From NCBI GenBank assembly GCA_002345575.1, contig DDVX01000018.1, positions 124,001 to 188,000 on the forward strand: a stretch of 64,000 nucleotides of DNA, written 5' to 3'. The notes below the pieces were generated by a model, which was not told where the DNA came from, did no database searches, and saw nothing but the letters and a program-made list of their open reading frames with translations. The translations under genes and the position numbers were made by a program. Positions within the stretch are counted from its first letter, which is position 1. The number at the start of each line of letters is the position of its first letter. This DNA is from Stutzerimonas stutzeri. Its GTDB lineage: Bacteria > Pseudomonadota > Gammaproteobacteria > Pseudomonadales > Pseudomonadaceae. Positions 15,229 through 24,500 of this stretch are shown piece by piece.

Positions 15229-16674
15229 CTAAACGAAGAAGACTCCGCTCTCTAGGGTCTCGTCGAACGCCTCGTGCGTATTGCTCCGTTGAAGCAGGCG
15301 TACTTGCCAGAGATAGAACGATCGAACCACTTGCTCTTCGGCGGCGGGGAACTCGCGATAGGTCGTTCCGCGCGACACCAAGGCTGCACCACAGGCACCA
15401 CTCAGCGGCCCCGGCCGCACAGGACCCCAGCCTGCATTCCAGTGAACGTAGTCCGCCATCACTTGCTCCTCCCTGAGTATTTCAAGTGTGGCACCTACTT
15501 GTTGGCGCACCTCGGTTTGGGCAGACCCAAGGAGCGTCGGCACAAACAATCTAGATGGATAGAAGTTCAGTTGCAGGTATCCCATGCGTTCAAAATCCAT
15601 CCGCCCGGCCAAAGGTAACGAAGCCGAGGGATCGTCCAGCAACTGAGCGACAGGCAATGCCTCCAGCCAAGTCTTCTTGTCTAGCGGCTTCGTGGGCAAG
15701 CTTGGTAGCGTCGGCATGTCGCGCCAGAAGGAATCGAGATGGACTGCCAGATCCTGGTCCGCCACCTCACTGTCTCCGACCTGCAACCAACGCACCAGTG
15801 ACACCTCTACGCAGCGTCCCATCGTCATCTCGACGGGAGTGCTGAGCGCGATCAGCTCATCGCCGGGGCGTTCAGCCGAGACGCGATTGACTACACCTCG
15901 CAGGGCTCCCTCAATGGTGTTCGAGTCCCAGCTGAAGTCCCCCCGTACAGGCACCCATGCGGGACGCGACGGCCTCAGAGCGACCAGCGTTGGATGAATG
16001 GGCAACGCACTGAGCGCATAATAGCGAATGACATCAGGCGGCAGCCCCCACAACCGTTCCGCTATTACCAAGGTGCGCAAGTAGGCCGAGATCGCACGAA
16101 GGGCGGCGCGGGCGGAGTACGGGCCAACGAAACCGTTGCCCAGCGCCCGAGCAAAGTGCCAGAAGTCTCCCTGCAGGGGAGCCTCAGGATAGACCGCCTG
16201 GTTTTGAGCCCACTCGAACGCCATCTGCCGAACCAGCGGAAGCTTGGTCCGAAGCTCCAACCTGCTCAGCGTGTTCCGGAAGATCCTGGCCAGGTCCACA
16301 CCCTGCACACCTTCAAAATCAACAGGGATCTCGAAGTCCTTCGGCGCCACTTTGAGATCGGTATCCAGCGCCTGCGCCGCGAAACCGAGCGCCTCAAGGA
16401 AGAGGTTGGACAGCAGCGATGGCTTCGGCGTACAGGCTGGAAGCTCAGCATTCGGAGCGTAGCCGTGCGCGCTTGCAGCCGCCCAAAAAATGCACAGCAC
16501 CTCGACGACTTCTGCTTCGAGCTTCCGCGAATGCAACAACTTCAGCAGCGCAGTTTCAGTCTCAGCCATCGTCGCGGGATCGCCCAACTTGGTCGCGAGT
16601 TCCTGAATGCACCACCACCGGCTAGCCGGCGTCGGCCACCCGAGGCGAGCAATGAGAATTCGAAGGTCGTCCAT
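15229..16674 (-). CDS. Unrecognised 481-aa partner of Cap4-STAND protein
   Basis: Its ATG shares one base with the stop of the 1491-aa gene (TAATG), so the two are almost certainly coupled and act together. Residues 1-100 are alpha-helical with HEAT-like periodicity (RLGWPTPASRWWCIQELATK). The remainder is mixed with many Trp and Leu (FSWDSNTIEGALRGVVNRVS; YVHWNAGWGPVRPGPLSG). No transmembrane segment, nuclease, protease or nucleotide-binding motif was seen. It could be a sensor, an inhibitor or a specificity factor of the STAND nuclease. No known family is recognised. Confidence 0.6.
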   Translation of the reverse strand: MDDLRILIARLGWPTPASRWWCIQELATKLGDPATMAETETALLKLLHSRKLEAEVVEVLCIFWAAASAHGYAPNAELPACTPKPSLLSNLFLEALGFAAQALDTDLKVAPKDFEIPVDFEGVQGVDLARIFRNTLSRLELRTKLPLVRQMAFEWAQNQAVYPEAPLQGDFWHFARALGNGFVGPYSARAALRAISAYLRTLVIAERLWGLPPDVIRYYALSALPIHPTLVALRPSRPAWVPVRGDFSWDSNTIEGALRGVVNRVSAERPGDELIALSTPVEMTMGRCVEVSLVRWLQVGDSEVADQDLAVHLDSFWRDMPTLPSLPTKPLDKKTWLEALPVAQLLDDPSASLPLAGRMDFERMGYLQLNFYPSRLFVPTLLGSAQTEVRQQVGATLEILREEQVMADYVHWNAGWGPVRPGPLSGACGAALVSRGTTYREFPAAEEQVVRSFYLWQVRLLQRSNTHEAFDETLESGVFFV

Positions 16675-19600
16675 TAAACCCCCGATGCCTCTGCCGCAGC
16701 CAGCTCAATCCCCCAGCGCGGTGCAGCCAACGGGAGGGTTCGGGTATCTTCGAGCACGCAGTCGACCATAACCTGCGCGAACGCGACCGCTGCATCAATA
16801 CGGCCCTGCTTCGCATAGAAGTACACCACGGCTTCACCCGGCGCAAACCGAGGCCGCTCTGGTCCGCCGAACATGGCATATGCCGTATCGGTCACGAACT
16901 CGTCACACCGATTCGGGTAGTGCTTGGCCACAAGGTCTAGTCGAGCGAACGTCTTCTCCTCGCCCTCCATGTATCCAATCCAGGCGCCGCTGTTGATCTG
17001 CGCGCTAACGAGGTACTTCCAGGCTGCCTTCAACCCACTCAGCTTGCGGCGTGTGTGGAAGGCGTGACCGGAAAGGTAAAGCAGGTCACTGCCTCGACCT
17101 CGGTCTGACAAGAGCGAGTCATCGAGTGTTTCGAGGAGTCGCTTCCCCTGGCCTTTAGCCTCCCAGTGTCTATACCAAGCCAGAAGCGTCGCTTCCTCAT
17201 CGAAGCCCCCGCCAGACAGTCGATCAAGCAAGGCCTTTAACTGCTCAGGCTCAAATGCCGAGACGTCTCCATCGAAGGGCTTGCGATCCGCGCTGGAACC
17301 CGCGTGCTCCTCGCGATCCGGCACGCCGATGTCCCACCCAGCGTGAGCATTGAGTACCTGTAGTCGCTCGATGGCACCCGCGACTCCCTCCTTGGCAAGA
17401 CGCTGCAGCACATCGCAAACCTCCGGATGCAGGCCGGTGCGCATCAGCGCATCAAGCGGCCAACCAGCTTTCACACCCTGCTCGATATAGGCACTCAGAC
17501 AGTTCTCAGCTTGAGACCATTCCCCAGCATCGACATGTCCCTCGTACTTAGCCACTAACGCGGGCGGAGCCAGCTTGGCCAGCAGCGCGTCGGCTGCAGT
17601 CAGCACATGCCGGGTGCCACTGCCGTCGGTATAGTCCAGCACCGAGTGAACTTGAGCGGCGACTTGTGCCAACAGTCGACGCGCCTCCCTCGGTGAGACT
17701 TTGACCAAGTAGCCGATCGCATCGAGGGTATTGTTCAACGTAGGGTCCTTGCGATGCGAGAAGCCCGTTGCCAGCTCCCAGGCCTGCCGGCAGAGCTTGC
17801 GCGCAGGTTCCGCCAAACAGTGGGCGACTGCGATTCCGCACAACTGCAGCGGCGTCTGAAGATGCACGCTGGTCTCCTGGCGGACCTCCGCGTCGAACAG
17901 CTCGTGTTGGGATCGCACGAAGGCCGCTGCGGCCTCATCAGACATTTTCGTCAGCAGCCCAGCAATGTATTGCTCACGGAAGGATGCTGCGTCGAACCAT
18001 TTGAAAGAACCCGCGGTGGTCAGCGTCGCTTCCGTCAGCTCAGCCTCCACGGAATGGCCCAACAGGATGCTGCCGAGTTGCACGTCGCAAGCCACGCGAT
18101 GCAGCGCTGCCCGAAAGTCTTCGGCTGCCGATTGCCAGTCATGGCTTTGTCGGAAATGTCGAAATTCCACCGGATCCATCAGCTTATAGAGTTCATGGAA
18201 GTCCACGAACTCGCCCTGCCACCAGTGATACGCGACCTGTGCAGCGACACCCGAGAGTGAGTCTAGGAAGTTTGTGATGTTCTCTCGACCTGCGTAGACC
18301 GGTGCACGCACAAAGCTAAACTCGGTCTGCCCTTCCGCGGCCATGCAAAGACACATGTGTACAGCGCTGAAGAACCAGTGGTGTACCAGACTCGAGAGAG
18401 CATGCTTGCGCTCACGGTAATCGAGCCCTAGCCAGTCGATCGGGATTGCTGCGTTCAAGGCCGTCACGGCTCGCGTGTGAGCCGTCTTCACGGCCGCAAC
18501 GAATGGTGTTGTGGCAAGTGCACCGAAGTCGGGGCGCTCAACGATGCTTACATTGACCTGAGCTGCGGCCCGAAGGCAGGCATCGCTTACCACGCGCTTG
18601 CGCTGGCCAGCGCTCATCGAAGCCACAAGCGACATCAGCTCGTCCACTTGCCCCTCCGAGGCCATCAGCCGTAGGCGCGGCAACCACCCCTCTCGGTGAG
18701 TCTGTGTCACGAGCCGCTTGAGCTCCTCCCCTGTGGTTCCCACCGCGCCCAGGCGCGAAAACGCATCCGCCAGGAACCTGAACGCATCCAAACCGTTGCC
18801 CTTGGAGTATTCGCTCGAGAACCGACTCGCACCTCGGAAGCGTCTCAGTGCTTCTTCACCACATGACTCGGCCAAGATATGGTCGCCGCGCACTCGCAGC
18901 GCTAGGCCCAGTGCCGCCACAAGTTTAATATTCGTCTCATGCCTGGAAGCAAAGGCCTCGCGGAGCACCCCATCGTCCGGCGCCAGCGCCCACGTGTAAG
19001 AGACCAGCCGGGCCATCTCCTCGTCCGACATCTGGTACTGGCTACCCTCAACCATGCGGGCCTTCAAGTGCTGGAGGCGGTAGGCCTGCGCGAACTCAGC
19101 CCGATCCAACGCAGCAGCCACGGCGTCAGTGATCAGCGTGTCGAACAGAGACTGCGGATAGCCCTCTTCCAGCCGCAGCAGCACCCAGTCCCGGGTCAGG
19201 CCTGCGATCAGGTGGCTTGGATCGCCGAGCTGCGCCTGCACCGTCCACAGCCAGTTGACCCGCAATGCGTTTGGCGCAGAAGTCTCCAGCCAGCGCGCGA
19301 CCTCCGGCCGCAACACCTCGATGCGATTGTGGTAACCATCGGTTGACCGCACGTACACAGCCAGACTCTCGTGGAAAATCTTCAGACCGGCGGCCGACGA
19401 ATGAAGCAGATGCTCCACTTTTTCGATCTCGGGCACAGCCAGCTTCATTGCGGTCGCGATTTCACCGAACGCAGTCCGCGGCCAGAAGAACGGGAAAGCA
19501 CAAACTAGTCGCAGCGCATCCTTTAGGCTGGGTGATAGTCTTTCCCACAGCGACCCGTAGTAGAACTTCACGTCCTGACTCAGGTCGCCGGCGAGTTGCT

Positions 19601-21149
19601 CTACGTCCCACCGTGTGACCTTGCCACCGGCAAGCACCAGAGCGGAGGTCGCGTAGATGATGTGCAGTGGGTGGCCGTTGGTTCTAATGCGAAGAGTGGC
19701 CGCGGCTCTTTGCAGCTCCTCTTCTGCAAAAGCATCGTGCGCTGCGGTAACCTCATGCTCCTCCGCAACTTCTGATTCATCGGTCTCTGCTGGCTCGAAG
19801 CCCGTGCTCAGCCGACCGGCCTGCACCGCCTGACGCAGGTACGAAAGGACGGCGTCGCTGGACATGACGGGAAGCATCTTCCAGCTCGCCTTTGGTGCCG
19901 CAATTAATAGGTCTGCCGGCAGTTGGGCGTCGTCCACCGGTTGCGTGCCAACGAGCAGCACCAGGTTCTCGGGGCATGGCACCAACTGCGCAAACAGGTC
20001 ATCCAGTGGTTGTTTGTCCTCGGCGTTAATGCGCCAGACGTGGTCTAGGCCGTCCAAGATCAGAACGAAGGGCTTTTCGAGTGCCTTGTAGTGTGCTGCA
20101 GTGGCTTCCAACAGCGCGCGCAGGCCACCGAGCGGACGGGGGGCATCAGGATGAAATCGCTCGATCTGGGACCGGATAGACTCCTCAACAATGTAGCTGT
20201 GAATGCGATCCCGCCCACGCTCCGTTGTCGATAGGAAATAGTGGTGGCGGACTGTCGGAATGTCCTTATCTGCGAGGGTGTCGCATAAGGCGCTGAGATA
20301 TGTGCTCTTGCCGCGACCAGGCGGACCGGTCAGGACAATCGCCTTGCCTGCAGAACGCAGTGTGTCGTCAACGAAAGCGTCGTGGAAGTCAGCGTCGGGA
20401 ACCTCATACCCCCTGGGAACCGCAAAGTCCTCCGGCAGTGGTGCCGGCGGCGTCGCCTGTAGGATCGCGCGAAGGTCCGGCAATGTGATCCAACCTGACG
20501 GTGGCGGAGAGTTCTTCTGCACGGCCCAGTTCAGGGCGACGTTCTTGAGGACGGCGATACCCTCTGGCGTGCCATGCGCGCGCAGCCGCGCGTCAACCTC
20601 ATGTTCAAGGGTCTCGTAGCCCTTGTCACTGTGCATGATCAGCAGTTGACCGAGAAACTCCTCGCAGTTTTTGTCGCCACCGAGTTCGGCTATTAGCGCT
20701 GCGCGTCTCGGGTTAGCAACCTTGGAGAAATCAATCTTCCCCCCGGCCAGACAAGCTTCGACCTCGGCATCCGGCCGTCGGTTGGTTAGCAGAGAAAGCT
20801 CGCCGATGCGTTCAGGGTCTAGTGACCTGTACGCATCAAACCACTTCCTCAACATCGACCGGGACCGCTCCGTCTTACCGGATTTATCAAGTAGCCAATC
20901 CCAGGACAGCGCATGTGCATCAGGGTTTGGCGTGAACTTGACCTGCGTGAGGTCTTGCAGTCCATCCGTGCGCTCGATCACGATGTCGTCCAAAGCCGTC
21001 GGCGCATCCGCCTCAACGTCACACTCGAACTTGACCTTCACGTAGCGATTCGGTGCATCCAGCCAATCGCACAACACCCTCAGCCCTTGCCGGTTCTGAT
21101 AGATGTAGCCCGAGGCGGGGATCGCCGTGTTTTTGATGTTCTCAGCCAT
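16674..21149 (-). CDS. Cap4-like nuclease fused to STAND NTPase (candidate antiviral)
   Basis: 1491 aa in three parts. Residues 1-200 resemble the Cap4/DUF4297 PD-(D/E)xK nuclease: SGYIYQNRQGLRVL, then ALDDIVIE (Asp54-Asp55, Glu59) and LTQVKF (Gln69, Lys71). Residues about 265-500 are a STAND P-loop ATPase with Walker A GPPGRGKS (275-282) and Walker B FVLILDGLDHVWR (Asp367-Asp370). The remaining 900 or so residues are helical repeats, as in sensor domains of Avs proteins. Proteins of this design sense phage proteins, oligomerise and cut DNA. Start ATG, with AAGGGA 9 bases upstream. It is followed by a coupled 481-aa gene not known from classical single-gene Avs loci. The exact AVAST type is uncertain. 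Confidence 0.72.
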   Translation of the reverse strand: MAENIKNTAIPASGYIYQNRQGLRVLCDWLDAPNRYVKVKFECDVEADAPTALDDIVIERTDGLQDLTQVKFTPNPDAHALSWDWLLDKSGKTERSRSMLRKWFDAYRSLDPERIGELSLLTNRRPDAEVEACLAGGKIDFSKVANPRRAALIAELGGDKNCEEFLGQLLIMHSDKGYETLEHEVDARLRAHGTPEGIAVLKNVALNWAVQKNSPPPSGWITLPDLRAILQATPPAPLPEDFAVPRGYEVPDADFHDAFVDDTLRSAGKAIVLTGPPGRGKSTYLSALCDTLADKDIPTVRHHYFLSTTERGRDRIHSYIVEESIRSQIERFHPDAPRPLGGLRALLEATAAHYKALEKPFVLILDGLDHVWRINAEDKQPLDDLFAQLVPCPENLVLLVGTQPVDDAQLPADLLIAAPKASWKMLPVMSSDAVLSYLRQAVQAGRLSTGFEPAETDESEVAEEHEVTAAHDAFAEEELQRAAATLRIRTNGHPLHIIYATSALVLAGGKVTRWDVEQLAGDLSQDVKFYYGSLWERLSPSLKDALRLVCAFPFFWPRTAFGEIATAMKLAVPEIEKVEHLLHSSAAGLKIFHESLAVYVRSTDGYHNRIEVLRPEVARWLETSAPNALRVNWLWTVQAQLGDPSHLIAGLTRDWVLLRLEEGYPQSLFDTLITDAVAAALDRAEFAQAYRLQHLKARMVEGSQYQMSDEEMARLVSYTWALAPDDGVLREAFASRHETNIKLVAALGLALRVRGDHILAESCGEEALRRFRGASRFSSEYSKGNGLDAFRFLADAFSRLGAVGTTGEELKRLVTQTHREGWLPRLRLMASEGQVDELMSLVASMSAGQRKRVVSDACLRAAAQVNVSIVERPDFGALATTPFVAAVKTAHTRAVTALNAAIPIDWLGLDYRERKHALSSLVHHWFFSAVHMCLCMAAEGQTEFSFVRAPVYAGRENITNFLDSLSGVAAQVAYHWWQGEFVDFHELYKLMDPVEFRHFRQSHDWQSAAEDFRAALHRVACDVQLGSILLGHSVEAELTEATLTTAGSFKWFDAASFREQYIAGLLTKMSDEAAAAFVRSQHELFDAEVRQETSVHLQTPLQLCGIAVAHCLAEPARKLCRQAWELATGFSHRKDPTLNNTLDAIGYLVKVSPREARRLLAQVAAQVHSVLDYTDGSGTRHVLTAADALLAKLAPPALVAKYEGHVDAGEWSQAENCLSAYIEQGVKAGWPLDALMRTGLHPEVCDVLQRLAKEGVAGAIERLQVLNAHAGWDIGVPDREEHAGSSADRKPFDGDVSAFEPEQLKALLDRLSGGGFDEEATLLAWYRHWEAKGQGKRLLETLDDSLLSDRGRGSDLLYLSGHAFHTRRKLSGLKAAWKYLVSAQINSGAWIGYMEGEEKTFARLDLVAKHYPNRCDEFVTDTAYAMFGGPERPRFAPGEAVVYFYAKQGRIDAAVAFAQVMVDCVLEDTRTLPLAAPRWGIELAAAEASGV

Positions 21150-21254
21150 TATTTGCAGTCCCTTGTGCCGCGAGAACAGCGTCCACCCGCGTCGCTGAAT
21201 CCGCGCTGCGGTTGAATACGATGGTGCGAAAATTAACGGCCACGACTTGGAAGC

Positions 21255-21413
21255 TTATCGCGCTGACGCGCGCATGGCTTCAGGCAGGCCTCTGTGCAAC
21301 TGCAGCTGCAGTTCAACGCCCCCTCCTTTTGGCAGGTCAGACGGCAAATCAGCAGCCCACTTGGCCAGCGCCGTGATACCGATGGTAGGTGTCGCACTGA
21401 CTTTCCCAACCAC
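21255..21413 (-). CDS. Possible small ORF between the STAND genes (52 aa)
   Basis: GTG start with AAGG 8 bases upstream. The peptide begins VVGKVSATPTIGITALAKWA and ends PEAMRASAR, with protein-like composition. It lies in the 419-base gap before the Cap4-STAND gene, on the same strand. It may be a real small gene, a leader, or the remnant of a longer one. No homology can be named. The rest of the gap holds nothing I can identify. Confidence 0.25.
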   Translation of the reverse strand: MVGKVSATPTIGITALAKWAADLPSDLPKGGGVELQLQLHRGLPEAMRASAR

Positions 21414-21568
21414 GGCTCAAGCCTTCTTCGCTGGGTCACTTCCGCAATATGCCCTGCCGCAGTTTGGGCAAACACGTGTGGTTGTAAAATAAAGGTTTTT
21501 TCATGGCTACCGCACCTGACGTTTCGGGGCTCGAAGCAGTAAGCGAAGTGGGACTAGTGAGAAAAACC

Positions 21569-24500
21569 TCATTGATCGGCATCACGCAGCGCTTGCATCT
21601 GCTCCGCACTTGGTTTGTGGTGCTCGGTCAGCGTTCCCGCGACTTTCACTGCTCCAGCGTCCATCGTGTAGACCGTGGTGTGATAAATACTGCCACCGAA
21701 GCCGCGACCGCTTCCTAAGCTCGTGCCTGCATACACATTCTTTTCGCCAGCGAGAACCCAGACCGGCTCTAGTTCAGCCTTTGCGAGCATACGTAGGAAG
21801 TAATCGCGTGAGACTACTGCGGCACCGGAGCCCCGCTCTTTTAATGAAGGATCTTGCCACCTGAGTACTCCCTGGGCATCGGTGTACTCGGGGGTTCTTC
21901 CGTCGCGCAGGCGCAAGCCGATTAGTTTCATCAGACCGGAGGTGGGCAGGTGGAGGCCGAACGTCTCATCAATAGAGTTGTCGTTGTCGTTGCCCTCTGC
22001 ATGCAACGTGGCCACTATGCCGGAATAGGGTGTATTGATGCCTGCGCCTGCGTTGGCTTCAAGTTCTGTCTCTTTGGTACCGCGCCATCCGTGCTCACCC
22101 AGGAAGCACTCTAAACGCTCGTACTCCCCGAATCGACTCACATCGCCGCGATGCCTCTTAAGAAGCTCTTGCGCCAGCTGCTCGCCGGAGCCCAATTTGG
22201 TGACCAGACAGGTAATACGCAACCAAGCGTCAGCGTGATTACGTCGCTCTTGACCGGGAGTTTTCCAATGGCGGAAGCCGTAAGTAGTGAGCCATTTCTG
22301 GCCATCTGGACTGCACAAATCAATTTGTCTTACGTCGTTGCAGCGACCTTCTTCGGAGTTCAACCAAGCCAGTAGTATCTCTGTATCTCCGCAGGGAAGC
22401 TGCGGAGGTAACGGTGTCCACCAGGTGACCGGTGTTGAATCCCAACCGGTCTCGTGACTATTTTTTAAAAGAAGGGACGGATCCAAATCTCTCTTCATGT
22501 CCCGTCCTTTAGGTCCGTACTCAAAGGCTCTCAATAGGCCTTCGTCCCAATATGAACAGACGGTTAGGTTGTCGACCAAGCGCGTGATCACTTCGGACAA
22601 GGCAATATATTGATACTTCTTTCCGATGCGCTCGATCCTGTGATTACCCATGCGGTCATGGGATAAGTTTCCGCTACGTTCGAACTCATCGAAGAGCTCC
22701 TCGCACCAACCGAGATTGTGGGCACGCTCGCAAATCCATCGCCTCAATTTCTCGCGGTCAACCTCCGGCGGGTGTCTATCATCGTTACCCATTCGAGTCG
22801 CCTCTAGCATGTGCTGCTCGGCAAAGCCCGCATAATCCGCAAGCAGCCCGGAATCGAGAGAAGCCTTGAAAGCTTCATTCGCCTCTTTGAATGAGTCCCA
22901 TAGCAGTTGTTTCTCCTTCTTACCCTCGTCTACGCCCGTGCTCTTACCTTTTCCTTTTTTGATCCAATCCCACTCGTTAAACTTGCTCTGGCGATAGGCT
23001 ATGGATGCTCTGAAAAGCTCTAGATAGAGCTCATGCTGCCTTAGTCCAGCCTGTTCTTCGAACACCTGCTCCCAGTTCTTGAAGAGTTCCCGAGTGCGCT
23101 TTCCCGCCAGAGTACGCGGCATATCGACAATCCCGTGCACCCATGCACCGAGGGTGTAGTTGCCAAAGTCTCCATGCTGGTCCGCCGACGAACAGATGGA
23201 GTCTCCGTATCCTTTCCCGCGGTACTTTTCGAGGTCCTCAGAAGTGATGATTTCAAGCGGCCATGCTGAAGTGAACTTGGCTTCGCATGCATCGAGGTCT
23301 GCTTCGGATGGAAGCTGTCCCACACTCTGTGCGTAGAGAAGGATGCCGAGTGCGAAGTCCCGGGCGAGCAGGTTCAATGGCGGCTGCCGGTTCTCCGCGA
23401 AGTGGCTTGCCCACACTGCGGAGGCAAGAGCTTTGCAGCCGCCTCGGTCCCGGCCTTGCATCGCGGCACCGTAGCAGGCCGCCAGCAGACGCTCCGCGAT
23501 GTATGCGTCGTTAACATTGGCGAACTTGCGAATCAAGTCCGCGCCGTCATTCAGATTGTTGGACAGCAAGTTGGCTAAGGCCTTGGTTGCTCGGTCGCGC
23601 ACAGCGCGATTGCTCGTAGACAGGCACCACGTCAGGGTGAGCACAGCAAGCCTTCTCCGCTCCTTGTCGACCTCATCAGTATCCACATGCCAAGCCCAGT
23701 CGATGAGCGACTCGACTGCTCCTCCATCACTCAAGTCGTCTTCGGCCAGGAAGACGGACCATGCGGCGTCCCGCTGCGGCATCGGCAGTTGCCAGAGTTC
23801 ATCGTGGAGCCAATCAGCGTTGTACGGATTGCCGGGCTCGGTGCTCACGAGTAGCAGCAAGCCGTACGGCGACTGACCCGTGCTATCGCAGAGCTTCTTT
23901 ACCCACTCCGCGGTCCGACTAGTGAAGGCCTGCGGAGCGCGCCAGGCTAAGGACGTCCTGAACGCATCCCTATGGATATCGTTCCTCAAGGCGTCTTCAG
24001 ACAGCATATCGAACAGCTCAAGGCCGAACTGCTCCGGAATCTGCACTGCAAGGGCTTCGACCAGACCGGCAAACTGCCAAGATTCGGGCAACGAGAAGTA
24101 GCCTGCCAGCGGTTCCTTCTTAAACGAGCCTTGGATATCGCTCCGATCTACCTGATCAAGAAGACGCTCGGCCCGCAGGTGGTCGGACAGCCGCTCGAAC
24201 GTGAATCGAATGATTTCTTGCGAAGCTCCCTCGCGCCATTCGACATCCTGGGTCAGGACGCCCTCTGAGAGGAAAGCGGTGAAGAGGCTCTTGTCGGTGA
24301 GGCCGCCAGACGGGTGTACGCCTTCTAGCAACTCGAAAGTTGACTCTAGAGTGAGCGCGCCGGTATCGCCCTGCTCGGCGCAGGCTTGAAGGAAGGCATT
24401 CAGCGCCTTAAGCGGAATGTTGAGCTGATGAACAAGCTTGAGGTCCTGTTCAACCTTTCGTGCGACGGCGCGAAGGTAGAAGTCGAAGATGGTGCTCAGT

